A stretch of DNA of 64,000 bases. Origin: Ignavibacteria bacterium (lineage in GTDB: Bacteria; Bacteroidota; Ignavibacteria; Tepidaquicellales; Tepidaquicellaceae). The stretch's first letter is position 1. Every line of letters starts with the position of its first letter. Location: contig JAIBBK010000019.1 in assembly GCA_019694675.1 (NCBI GenBank), positions 1-64,000 on the forward strand, given 5' to 3'. The notes under the pieces are model-generated. The model worked only from the letters and a program-made list of their open reading frames with translations, was not told the DNA's origin and searched no databases. The translations under genes were made by a program, and so were the position numbers. This document shows positions 8,873 to 17,553 of this stretch, one piece after another.

Positions 8873-10321
8873 TTATTGCACTGACACCCTGTCCTGTTTC
8901 TTCTTCCAGAAGATGTAGAACGGAATACCGCTCAGTACAAGTACAAGTCCAATGCCCGCGTCGCGGGGGTTTTGCAAAATGGTCACAACCACAAGTGTGA
9001 TGCAGAAGAGAACGAAGATGAAAGGAACATAAGGATATCCCATTACTTTGTAAGGCCTGTGATGATCCTTCATCTTCTTCCTCAGTATGAACACTCCGAA
9101 AGCTCCCGCTCCGTAAAAAATGAATGACGCAAAGATCAGCATGTCTGTAAGCTGATCGAACGTGCCCGACAGTACAAGAATGCTGGCCCATGTGCCCTGT
9201 ATTATGAGCGATGTATATGGAGTCTTGAATTTCGGGTGGACGTTTCCGGCCGAAGGGAAGAACAATCCGTCTTTCGCCATTGCAAAATATATTCTTGATG
9301 ATGCAAGAATGGTTCCGTTTGTTGTGCCAAATGTAGAGATCATGATCAGAACTGATATGAAGAACGCGCCGCCGTGCCCGAGAAATTTTCTCAGCGCTTC
9401 AACCGCAATAATGGTGTTCTCCTTATTAGCCGTTTCAATGATCTCATTGACCGGCATTATATACAGGATCGTGAAATTCGTGATCAGGTAAATGACCATC
9501 ACTGCGGAAACTCCGGTGAACAGAGCAAGGGGAATGTTCTTCTTAGGATCTTTGATCTCTCCGCCGAGGTAACCGATATTGTTCCAGCCGTCGTATGCCC
9601 AGAAAGCCCCGAGCATTGCTGCAAACATTGCTCCGAAAAGTCCGAGAGATGTTCCGTATTCGGCAGAAGGACTCTCTCCCCACGGCTGAACGTTTTCAAT
9701 GCTCCCGCCGCTGAGAGCAAGTCCGAGAATTATTATCACTGCAATTCCAAGCACTTTCAAAGTTGTAAATACATTGCTTATGAACCCTCCGAAGATCACG
9801 CCGAGATAATTTGCAGTTGTAAGAAAAATGATTGTCAGAATGGTGAGTGCCTTTACTCCGAAATTGTTGAGAGGATAGAAGATTCCGAAGAGGCTCCACT
9901 CTTCAAGTGACTGACCAAGGTGCGGAAGAGGGAGGACTGCATTCACGGATTCTGCAAACACATAAGCGATTGACGCTATAGATGCAGACTGGATCACTGA
10001 GAAGCATGACCAGCCGTAAATGAAAGCAAATGCCTTCCCGTACATCTCTTTGAAATATACATACTGACCGCCGGGAGCGGCAATGAGTCCGGCAATCTCC
10101 GCATTCGTCACTGCTCCGATGAAAGTTATGACGCCTGCTATCAGCCATGCAAGAAGCAGGAGTCCTCCCGACTGGAGGTCAACTGCCATCGGCGCGGCTT
10201 TCTTGAAGATCCCCGAACCGATCATGGAACTAACGACGATCAGAATGGCTGTGAATAACCCGAGCCGTCTTAACAGTCCGGCCGACTGATGATCTGCAGG
10301 TTCTCCCGTGATGTTCTTCAA
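8873..10321 (-). CDS. APC superfamily amino-acid permease
   Basis: The 482-residue inner-membrane protein has about twelve helices and the APC family N-terminal substrate-binding motif MIGSGIFKKAAPMA, followed by GGQYVYFKEMYG and FWAYDGWNNIGYLGGEIKDP. The last two are typical of the LAT/YfnA-like amino-acid transporter branch, which includes both H+-coupled and antiport members. Substrate is not predictable. It lies 16 bp downstream of the phosphofructokinase pair and 15 bp upstream of the DUF2237 gene. Confidence 0.92.
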   Translation of the reverse strand: MKNITGEPADHQSAGLLRRLGLFTAILIVVSSMIGSGIFKKAAPMAVDLQSGGLLLLAWLIAGVITFIGAVTNAEIAGLIAAPGGQYVYFKEMYGKAFAFIYGWSCFSVIQSASIASIAYVFAESVNAVLPLPHLGQSLEEWSLFGIFYPLNNFGVKALTILTIIFLTTANYLGVIFGGFISNVFTTLKVLGIAVIIILGLALSGGSIENVQPWGESPSAEYGTSLGLFGAMFAAMLGAFWAYDGWNNIGYLGGEIKDPKKNIPLALFTGVSAVMVIYLITNFTILYIMPVNEIIETANKENTIIAVEALRKFLGHGGAFFISVLIMISTFGTTNGTILASSRIYFAMAKDGLFFPSAGNVHPKFKTPYTSLIIQGTWASILVLSGTFDQLTDMLIFASFIFYGAGAFGVFILRKKMKDHHRPYKVMGYPYVPFIFVLFCITLVVVTILQNPRDAGIGLVLVLSGIPFYIFWKKKQDRVSVQ

Positions 10322-10337
10322 TTAACCGAAAAAATTG

Positions 10338-11450
10338 TTAGTGGAAAAAGACTTGTGCAACATCGTAAATGTCAGGATCTACGGTCTTTAATCTGGAGAT
10401 CGCCTTCTTTATAGGAATGTCCGTCATTTCATTGCCCTGTATTGAACACATTCTTCCGAACTTCTCCTTTCTCACCATCTCCACTGCATAAACTCCGTAC
10501 CTGGTACCGAGCACCCTGTCGAACGCAGTCGGCATACCCCCGCGCTGAAGATGCCCGAGTATCGTTGCCCTCGTCTCAAATCCCGATCTTGCTTCGATCT
10601 CTTCGGCAAGATAGTGTGATATGCCACCGAGTCGCGGCCTGCCGAAATCATCTTTCTTAACGTTCTTCGTATCAATGCGAACATTCTGAAATTCCGCAAG
10701 GTCAAACGTACAGCCTTCGGCCACAACTATTATGGAGAATTTCTTGCCGCGCAGATAACGGTTCCTGATCACGCTTATCATGTGCTCAATGCCAACCTTC
10801 TGCTCGGGAATTGCAATAATGTCTGCGCCTCCTGCAATGCCTGAATACACAGCGATCCAGCCGGCATTTCTTCCCATCACTTCCACAACCATGACCCTGT
10901 GATGCGATTCCGCAGTCGAGTGAAGTCTGTCAATAGCTTCCGTTGCAATATTTACAGCCGTGTCAAAGCCGAATGTGAAATCCGTCCCGTAAATATCGTT
11001 GTCAATTGTCTTGGGAACTCCGATCACATTTATGCCGGCTTCATGCGCCAATTGTGCAATGTGCATTGAGCCTTCGCCTCCGATGCAGATGAGCGAACTG
11101 AATCCTGCCTTCTGAACCTTTTCGACAAGCAGGTTCTTCCCGTCCTTTTCCATAAAAGGATTGTAGCGGGAAGTTCCTATTATTGTGCCGCCCCTGTTGA
11201 TTATGCCCGAAACCTCTTTCAGCCCGAGTTCCAGATAGTCTTCATCAATAAGGCCCTTCCATCCGTTAAGTATGCCGATTATCCTGTAATCATAGCTCAT
11301 AGATTTTCTGACAATACCTCTCAGTACCGCATTGAGCCCGGGACAATCGCCGCCGCTTGTAAGCACGCCGATCTTCATTTCTGTCAGCACCTTGCTTTGC
11401 GCCACAGTCGCCTGCTGTTTGTTACGTTTCCCTGATGATCCGGATTTCAT
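10338..11450 (-). CDS. pfkA: 6-phosphofructokinase, ATP-type donor signature
   Basis: The 370-residue PFK has TSGGDCPGLN at residues 31-40, GGEGS at 124-128 and PKTIDND at 146-152, with the catalytic Asp in TIDND, and MGRNAGWIA. Gly127 matches the residue that favours ATP (Gly104 in E. coli numbering). Lys147 takes the place of Gly124, a Gly/Lys pair known from ATP-using trypanosomatid PFKs. ATP is therefore the likely donor, phosphorylating fructose 6-phosphate in the cytosol. A basic N-terminal extension of ~24 residues precedes the usual start (an internal Met25 exists). The chosen ATG overlaps the upstream PFK stop as ATGA, supporting the longer form. Confidence 0.9.
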   Translation of the reverse strand: MKSGSSGKRNKQQATVAQSKVLTEMKIGVLTSGGDCPGLNAVLRGIVRKSMSYDYRIIGILNGWKGLIDEDYLELGLKEVSGIINRGGTIIGTSRYNPFMEKDGKNLLVEKVQKAGFSSLICIGGEGSMHIAQLAHEAGINVIGVPKTIDNDIYGTDFTFGFDTAVNIATEAIDRLHSTAESHHRVMVVEVMGRNAGWIAVYSGIAGGADIIAIPEQKVGIEHMISVIRNRYLRGKKFSIIVVAEGCTFDLAEFQNVRIDTKNVKKDDFGRPRLGGISHYLAEEIEARSGFETRATILGHLQRGGMPTAFDRVLGTRYGVYAVEMVRKEKFGRMCSIQGNEMTDIPIKKAISRLKTVDPDIYDVAQVFFH

Positions 11451-12838
11451 TTTCGCTTCTTACTCTTTGATTTGCCGACTGCCATTTTGGTCTTTTCGGA
11501 TGCATGTTTTTTTGCAACCGGCTTTTTCAGTTTCTTTGTCAAGTCCGGCTTGTTTTCTTCGTCTGCCTGCATCTCCGTCAGGTATCTGAAACGCTTTATG
11601 AACTCTTCAGTGGACATGTTTCCGATAAGCGCCAGCCTTGCTACATTCTTGATCTCCTCAAAGTCACTGTTCTCCAGTCTGATCATGTACTGCCTTGCAA
11701 CCTTATAGCTGTCGGAGTTTACGTCAACTTCCCTTGTGCTGATCTTTCCGTCTGAGTTGATGATGTCCTGGAACTTGATCGGTATCAGCTGTCCCTTGTC
11801 GACCGTCACTATAGCGCCTGAATTGCCCTGAAGCAGATACCTTACTGCGGCATAACCAAGGTCCTGCGTGTATTCGCAGTCATAAGGAATAGGCGTTGCG
11901 CATCTAAGTTCGTAGCCGATATCCTTGCTTACAATTGTAACTCCGATTCCTCTTTCGCGGAGCCTTCTTCTCACTTCGTCTTTTGTAATACGTCCGATGT
12001 CAATTTCAGAAAGCCGGATGTTACCGTGCAGGTCTTTTTCAAGGTTCACGTAAGGATGTGTCTTCAGCTCTTCGTGATCTATCCTGGTAATTATCCCTTC
12101 GGCAAGCACTGCAACTCCGTAAGGTGTTCCCTGCGCCATCCGTTTTATTATGGATGCTTCCAGAATATCACATACGCATTCAAAGCTGATCGTCTTGTCT
12201 CCGAACTCCTCTCCTATGATCGTGAGAGTTGCACCTGCGGCTTTCCCGATGCCGAGTGCGAGATGGCCCGCTTTTCTGCCCATCGAAACAACGTAATACC
12301 ATCTCCTTGTCGTCTGCGCATCCACCATCAGCGACTGCACTATCCTGAAACCGAAATCACGCGCCGTCTGAAATCCGAAAGTAGGCATGTTTCCCGGAAG
12401 AGGCAGGTCATTGTCAATGGTCTTGGGAACGTGCGCAACCTGTATCTGTCCCTTTGCAAGAAGGTCGATCTTATGCGCGCTTGTTGCTGTATCGTCGCCG
12501 CCGATAGTTACAAGATAGTCAACTGAAAGCTGTGTCAGCGCCTTGAGACTCGCGTCAAGCATTTCCTTGCTTTTGGCAGGATTGACCCTCGAAGTGTAAA
12601 GAATGCTTCCGCCGTCAAAATGAATTCTCGATACATCTTCGATCCTCAGTTCCTTCACATGCGACGAATCACCCTTGCTGAGAAACTCAAAGCCCTCGTA
12701 AATGCCTATTACATTCAACCCTGAATTGATCGCTTCAATTGTAGCAGACCGTATCACGCCGTTGATGCCGGGCGCCGGCCCTCCTCCTACAAGTATTGCA
12801 AGGGTCTTCTTTCTGTAATGGTCTTCGTTTTTTTCCAT
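11447..12838 (-). CDS. 6-phosphofructokinase, pyrophosphate-type donor signature
   Basis: The 463-residue PFK has GGGPAPGIN at residues 18-26, GGDDT at 113-117 and PKTIDND at 138-144. Asp116 (position 104 in E. coli numbering) with Lys139 (position 124) is the combination linked to PPi use, so this is predicted to be a diphosphate:fructose-6-phosphate phosphotransferase, reversible and able to serve glycolysis or gluconeogenesis. The last ~30 residues are a lysine-rich low-complexity tail (KKLKKPVAKK and on to KSKSKKRK) absent from typical PFKs. Its TGA overlaps the start of the second PFK gene by 4 bp, so both are translated from one message. Confidence 0.88.
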   Translation of the reverse strand: MEKNEDHYRKKTLAILVGGGPAPGINGVIRSATIEAINSGLNVIGIYEGFEFLSKGDSSHVKELRIEDVSRIHFDGGSILYTSRVNPAKSKEMLDASLKALTQLSVDYLVTIGGDDTATSAHKIDLLAKGQIQVAHVPKTIDNDLPLPGNMPTFGFQTARDFGFRIVQSLMVDAQTTRRWYYVVSMGRKAGHLALGIGKAAGATLTIIGEEFGDKTISFECVCDILEASIIKRMAQGTPYGVAVLAEGIITRIDHEELKTHPYVNLEKDLHGNIRLSEIDIGRITKDEVRRRLRERGIGVTIVSKDIGYELRCATPIPYDCEYTQDLGYAAVRYLLQGNSGAIVTVDKGQLIPIKFQDIINSDGKISTREVDVNSDSYKVARQYMIRLENSDFEEIKNVARLALIGNMSTEEFIKRFRYLTEMQADEENKPDLTKKLKKPVAKKHASEKTKMAVGKSKSKKRK

Positions 12839-12864
12839 ATCAGTGTTTTATTCATTTGATTGGA

Positions 12865-15288
12865 TCAGGCCTTTGAGAGGCCGGACCGCTTTGCCGCAAA
12901 GAACATTGCAGCAAGATAACACAAAGCCGCGAATACAAATACAAACCTGAACCCAGCGGTCATCGCAAAGATCATCGCAAGCACGGAACCGATCACCGAA
13001 AAGAATCCGTTCACGGCCCATGCAAGCGCAGTGACGTTACTTTCATTCTCCCTGATCATTCCTATTCCCAGCGGAAATGGCATGCCCATGAAGAATGAAG
13101 GAACTGCTACTACGGCGATCGTTATAAGAACTCTCAGCCAGATGTCGGCGCGGTTCATTGCATCAAAGAGGTACGGATTCAGGAAACCTATCAGGAGTAT
13201 TGAAACAGAAATTATTATGAATATCAAATGCAGTCGCTTGCCGCCGCCTCTTACGATCTTTGCGGAGAACAGACTTCCAAGCCCGGAGAACACAAGCATT
13301 GATGAAACAACCGTTAGGAGCGTGTAAACCGGCTGTCCGAGAAACAGTGTGAACTTCTGTATCAGAGCGATCTGCATCATTATATATGCAATTCCGAGAA
13401 GTGAAAAATATGCGAGGAAAGAGCGTGTGCCCTTTTCGCTGATGACCTTGCTGCGGGAAACCATGAACGGAAGTATCAGAAACGCAAATGCCGCCAGTAT
13501 GGACTGCAGGAGTATGACAATCATTGTTGTCTCTGCCACCGGCTTGTCTTTAAGTGCAAGTATTGCCTTGTCATCCTGCGAAAATGTCTCCTTCACTCCG
13601 TTAAATGTCAGTCCGCTGAATCCGATGTTCTGATCGAAGAATGGCTTGTCATCCGTAGCGGGCGTAACTTTCGCGCCGTACTTGCTTATCATCACGTCCA
13701 CCGGCGATTCAATCGCCTCCGTGATGATCGATGGTTTGCTGAGATTCGGATCATACAGGATCTCAAGCCCGAGAGAAGCTGCTTCGGATCTTAGTTTAAC
13801 TATCTGCTCATCACTGAAACCGCGCTTGCTGTAAAGTACTCCGCCGAGAAATCCCATATCACCCTCAAACTCCCCAGGCGGCCTTCTGAAAACAACGAAA
13901 CTCCTTTTGCTTGCTTCCAGTCCCTTGCTGGTTTCGAGCCGCGCTTTCTTAAGTGATACGATGATTTTCGGAAGCTGAGTTTCCGGCCTTGAAATGTAAA
14001 GCACGCCGTCCCACTCAAGATGCTTAATGTAATCTTCAAGCGCTTCCTGTGTGAGAATGTAGTTTTCAACAAGAGACATTGCTCCGCTTGCCACTGCGGA
14101 TGAAGAGATCGTGTGTGCCGATATGATAACGTCATACTGAATTCTCTTGGATGTAAGCTCCGATCTTGCATCATCCGTAATCAGTTTAACTTTCTTGTTA
14201 TCCTTCACAAGCGGGCCTGTCCAGTATGAGAGATTCTCGGTCAAATGGTCATTCAGAATTCCGTTGATCTCTACGGCCGTTATGGATCTTGCCGAATGAT
14301 AAAGCCCTGCAAGTATCTCTCCTCCGCCCGCAGAGCCGATAATGAAGACCTTTCCGACAGAATCCTTGGAAGCAAATGCCATGTTCGAAGCATCGGCGGG
14401 TTTGCCGGTAACGGGCATTGACTTCACGTTCGGAATGGTTGTGGTTGAATTGCCTGCATCAATTATAGCCAGGTAAGTGTTGTATCCGTCCTGCGACTGT
14501 TCATCATCCTTCATCACATCCACTTTGGAGAATATGTTCCAGTCGGTTCTCACTTTGAGCTCGGGATTCATCTCCATGTAATTCCCGAAGATCTTGTTGG
14601 CTGTGACCCTTATCGGAAGTTTCTCGTCGGTATCAATTAGGAAGATCGAAGTCAGCAACAGGAATATGAAAGCGATCAGCGCGATCATGCGGTTGCTCTC
14701 GTAACCAAACAGTATTGCTGCGATAAATCCCAGTGCCGCCGCGGCCACAATTGACCCGCTTCCGCCGAGCGCAGGCATTACAAGCGCAAAGACTACACAA
14801 GCAAGCCCTGCTCCGACCAGATCGGCAAAGTACAGCGATGAAACCTGCGGCTTATATCTTGTAAGAATTGCAGAGATGATAAGCCCTGCAAAGAAGAACG
14901 GAATTGTAATGAGCAGATAATACAGCGGCAGATAAACGAACTGAACGGGATCGGAAAGCAGGCTGAACGGATCGAACGGGATCCTGTTGAACAGTATGAA
15001 GCCTGCTATCACGCTGAATCCGTAAATGACTCCTAATACACTGAGCAGTTTGCCGCTCGGAATCTTTGCCAGGCGCTTGCTTCTGAAAAGAACCACGCCG
15101 CTGATGCCGAATCCAAGAAGTGCAATGCTGATGATCATGAATGCGAAGTGATACCACAGCGAAACCGAAAGAACGCGCGTCAGTGTAAATTCGAGCAGAA
15201 GAGTTGACATTGCCGTAACAAATATGCCGGCATACACAAGCCATGCCGGCTTGCCGTGTCTCTGAACTGATCTGTCAGCGGCGCGCAT
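12865..15288 (-). CDS. Polytopic membrane protein with spermidine-synthase-like domain
   Basis: The 807-residue protein starts with about six membrane helices (residues 15-240), carries a Rossmann domain (~330-560; FIIGSAGGGEILAGLY, ITAVEINGI, VKLITDDARSEL, YDVIISAHTIS) and ends with about six more helices (~600-800). This is the fused-MFS/spermidine-synthase-like architecture. The usual GGGDGG aminopropyltransferase loop reads GSAGGGE, and the polyamine-binding aspartate pattern is not obvious, so true spermidine synthesis is doubtful. Function is unknown. It is encoded 27 bp after kdsA and 26 bp before the PPi-type PFK. Confidence 0.75.
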   Translation of the reverse strand: MRAADRSVQRHGKPAWLVYAGIFVTAMSTLLLEFTLTRVLSVSLWYHFAFMIISIALLGFGISGVVLFRSKRLAKIPSGKLLSVLGVIYGFSVIAGFILFNRIPFDPFSLLSDPVQFVYLPLYYLLITIPFFFAGLIISAILTRYKPQVSSLYFADLVGAGLACVVFALVMPALGGSGSIVAAAALGFIAAILFGYESNRMIALIAFIFLLLTSIFLIDTDEKLPIRVTANKIFGNYMEMNPELKVRTDWNIFSKVDVMKDDEQSQDGYNTYLAIIDAGNSTTTIPNVKSMPVTGKPADASNMAFASKDSVGKVFIIGSAGGGEILAGLYHSARSITAVEINGILNDHLTENLSYWTGPLVKDNKKVKLITDDARSELTSKRIQYDVIISAHTISSSAVASGAMSLVENYILTQEALEDYIKHLEWDGVLYISRPETQLPKIIVSLKKARLETSKGLEASKRSFVVFRRPPGEFEGDMGFLGGVLYSKRGFSDEQIVKLRSEAASLGLEILYDPNLSKPSIITEAIESPVDVMISKYGAKVTPATDDKPFFDQNIGFSGLTFNGVKETFSQDDKAILALKDKPVAETTMIVILLQSILAAFAFLILPFMVSRSKVISEKGTRSFLAYFSLLGIAYIMMQIALIQKFTLFLGQPVYTLLTVVSSMLVFSGLGSLFSAKIVRGGGKRLHLIFIIISVSILLIGFLNPYLFDAMNRADIWLRVLITIAVVAVPSFFMGMPFPLGIGMIRENESNVTALAWAVNGFFSVIGSVLAMIFAMTAGFRFVFVFAALCYLAAMFFAAKRSGLSKA

Positions 15289-15315
15289 AATCTGCAGTAC
15301 AATTGATTCGTCTCG

Positions 15316-16149
15316 TCACAGTGCTGTTTGTGTTCTTACGATCTTTGACAATTCTGACAGTTGCCTGAGCATAGCTTCCATGCTTGACAGCTTCATCATG
15401 CTTCGCGCATCGCTCAGGGCTTTTGCGGGATTCGGATGAGTTTCGATGAAGAAACCGTCAACCCCGGCGCCCGCCGCGGCTCTTGCAAGCGGGGGTATGA
15501 ATTCCGGATTCCCGCCGCTTACTCCGGATTCCTTCGATGGCATCTGCACGGAATGTGTTGCATCAAATATGACAGGATATCCGAACCTTTTCATAATTAC
15601 AAGACTTCTCATATCCACCACAAGATTGTTATATCCGAAAGTGGAACCTCTTTCTGTAAGCATGATCTTGTTATTGCCGGTGTTGGATACCTTCTGCGCC
15701 TGATAGAACATATCTTCGGGCGCCATGAACTGCCCCTTTTTGATATTGATCACTTTACCCGTCTCACCTGCGGCCTCCAGCAGTTCTGTTTGCCTGCAAA
15801 GGAAAGCCGGCACCTGCAAAACATCCGCCACTTCTGCGGCTATTTCCGCCTCGATCTCAGAATGAAAGTCGGTAAGTATGGGTACCGAAAACTCCCTCTT
15901 TATGTCATCGAGGATCTGCAGGGCCCTATCCATGCCGATGCCTCTGAAAGATCCCGATGAAGTCCTGTTGGCTTTTGAATAGGATGATTTGTAGATGAAA
16001 GGCAGTTTGAGCTTGCCGGTTATGGTTTTTAGGATCTCGCAAGTCTTAAAAGCAATTGACCTGGACTCAACAACGCATGGCCCGGAAATTATCAGTATGT
16101 TCGAAGTGTGTTTGAGCCCAAGATCCCTATTGAAGTATTCAGGAAGCAT
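15316..16149 (-). CDS. kdsA: 3-deoxy-8-phosphooctulonate synthase (KDO-8-phosphate synthase)
   Basis: The 277-residue enzyme shows ISGPCVVESR, the PEP/arabinose-5-phosphate site KSSYSKANRTSSGSFRG, GFPILTDFHSE-like IPILTDFHSE, ICRQTELL-like FLCRQTELL and FDATHSVQ. It condenses phosphoenolpyruvate with arabinose 5-phosphate to give KDO-8-phosphate for the inner core of lipopolysaccharide, so the cell has a KDO-containing outer membrane. Length is normal. The start ATG lies 3 bp after the stop of the RNA methyltransferase gene, indicating co-transcription. Confidence 0.95.
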   Translation of the reverse strand: MLPEYFNRDLGLKHTSNILIISGPCVVESRSIAFKTCEILKTITGKLKLPFIYKSSYSKANRTSSGSFRGIGMDRALQILDDIKREFSVPILTDFHSEIEAEIAAEVADVLQVPAFLCRQTELLEAAGETGKVINIKKGQFMAPEDMFYQAQKVSNTGNNKIMLTERGSTFGYNNLVVDMRSLVIMKRFGYPVIFDATHSVQMPSKESGVSGGNPEFIPPLARAAAGAGVDGFFIETHPNPAKALSDARSMMKLSSMEAMLRQLSELSKIVRTQTAL

Positions 16150-16152
16150 TGT

Positions 16153-16737
16153 TCATCTTTTTAAATAATCATCAAGCATTGCGCTCAGCTCAGATCTGGT
16201 GTGCTGATTTTTGCCGTACAGCCCTGCTCTTTCGCGCTGTCTCATGGCTTCGTACATACACACCGCCGCGGCAACCGAAACATTCAGTGAACGGATCATT
16301 CCGTACATGGGTATGCTGAAATTCGCATCGCTCTGTTCAACCACTTCATTTGACACACCATCGTGCTCGTTTCCCAGAACAATCGCAGTCCTCTTTGACA
16401 GGTCAAGGTCGTAAAGTGAACTTCCCGGTGCATTTTCACCTACATAAGTGGAGTAGATCCTGAACTTCCGGCTTCTCAGCTCGCCAAAACAACTCTCAAC
16501 TGAGCTGAATTTCCTGAGGTCAACCCATTTCTTCGCACTCGCGGAGGAAACCCTTCCGATCTTTGGGAACTTATTGGTGTTGTAAATGAGGTAAACTTCT
16601 CCGATTCCTACTGCATCCGCACTCCGAAGTATCGCGCTTACATTATGCGGATCGTGAATGTTTTCTAGAACGATTGTCAGGTACTTTTGCCTTTTGGAAA
16701 CAACTTCAGAGATTCTTTCAAATCTTCTTGGAGTCAA
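16153..16737 (-). CDS. TrmH/SpoU family RNA 2'-O-methyltransferase
   Basis: The 194-residue SPOUT enzyme contains the three family motifs: NVSAILRSADAVGIGEVYLI, IVLGNEHDGVSNEVV and SIPMYGMIRSLNVSVAAAV. It methylates a ribose 2'-hydroxyl in RNA. The size and the C-terminal arginine-rich tail resemble tRNA Gm18 methyltransferase TrmH. The start is TTG: the in-frame stop lies only seven codons upstream and there is no ATG between. It is the first gene of the ten-gene minus-strand run and is divergent from the secreted protein at 16805, with 67 bp between them that must hold both promoters. Confidence 0.85.
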   Translation of the reverse strand: MTPRRFERISEVVSKRQKYLTIVLENIHDPHNVSAILRSADAVGIGEVYLIYNTNKFPKIGRVSSASAKKWVDLRKFSSVESCFGELRSRKFRIYSTYVGENAPGSSLYDLDLSKRTAIVLGNEHDGVSNEVVEQSDANFSIPMYGMIRSLNVSVAAAVCMYEAMRQRERAGLYGKNQHTRSELSAMLDDYLKR

Positions 16738-16804
16738 GGCTATTGAGTTTTGATTTTAAGATTAGTTTTTTAACTTATAAAAACAATTAACAAAGAGAAG
16801 TTAG

Positions 16805-17458
16805 ATGAAAGCCGCGTTCCTCCTTGCCGTCCTCATTGCCCTGCCGCTTCATTCAGCCGAAGATTGCAGTGCTCAGATGAGCAATAAGCCATCCAAACCC
16901 GTTAAGCCCGGACAACCGAGGAACAACTGGGGCATAGGACTTGACTACTCAGAAGGCGGTTTCGGACCAAATGTCTCTTACTACCTGCCATCGGGCTCCA
17001 ACTCCGATTTTCTTTTCAAACTGACCTTTTCAAGCTATTCGGATTCGAGAGAAATACAGAGAACGGATATCAACGGAAATGTCTATGTTGAAAACAAGGT
17101 AAACAGGCTCTTCATAATGCCGCTCAGCATAGGCTGGAGAGTTGAACCGTTCAAGGATGATCTGGAGGGAAGTTTCAATCCTGTATTCAATACCGGGATC
17201 ACTCCTGCCGCAGTGTTCTATAACCCTTACGATCAGGAGTTCTTCAATGCCATTGATGATACAAAGATGAAGTTCGCATTCGGCGGATTTGCGGGGATCG
17301 GTTTCACGTATCAGCAAAGTGAGGGAGTGTCTATGAATATGAGTTTCAATTACTACTATCTGCCAATCATAGGTGAAGGAGTTTACAGTATTGAGAACAG
17401 CCAGATCACAAACGTCGGAGGATTCCAGATCTCTTTCGGAGTTAACTTTCTCAACTGA
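16805..17458 (+). CDS. Secreted/outer-membrane beta-barrel-like hypothetical protein
   Basis: The 217-residue protein has a signal peptide (residues 1-24, ending CSAQ) and a Lys/Pro-rich linker. Its alternating hydrophobic strands with aromatic girdles (NWGIGLDYSEGGFGPNVSYY, MSFNYYYLPIIGEG, FQISFGVNFLN) end in Asn after Phe and Leu residues. This looks like a small outer-membrane beta barrel or porin-like protein, but I do not recognise the family. AAAGAG lies a few bases before the ATG. It is divergent from the TrmH-type gene and precedes the sugar cluster by 95 bp. Confidence 0.65.
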   Translation: MKAAFLLAVLIALPLHSAEDCSAQMSNKPSKPVKPGQPRNNWGIGLDYSEGGFGPNVSYYLPSGSNSDFLFKLTFSSYSDSREIQRTDINGNVYVENKVNRLFIMPLSIGWRVEPFKDDLEGSFNPVFNTGITPAAVFYNPYDQEFFNAIDDTKMKFAFGGFAGIGFTYQQSEGVSMNMSFNYYYLPIIGEGVYSIENSQITNVGGFQISFGVNFLN

Positions 17459-17553
17459 ACTTCAGCCGCTGAGATTAACAAAAATTAATAAGGCGAATTC
17501 TTGAGTATCTGATATGTTTTTGAAACTTTTCGTATTTTTGAACAATCAATTAT

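Noticed and set aside
17514-17540. TATTTTTG resembling the Bacteroidota -7 promoter element before the sugar cluster
   Set aside because: It ends only 13 bp before the ATG and no -33 element lies at a proper distance, so it is probably chance in AT-rich spacer.
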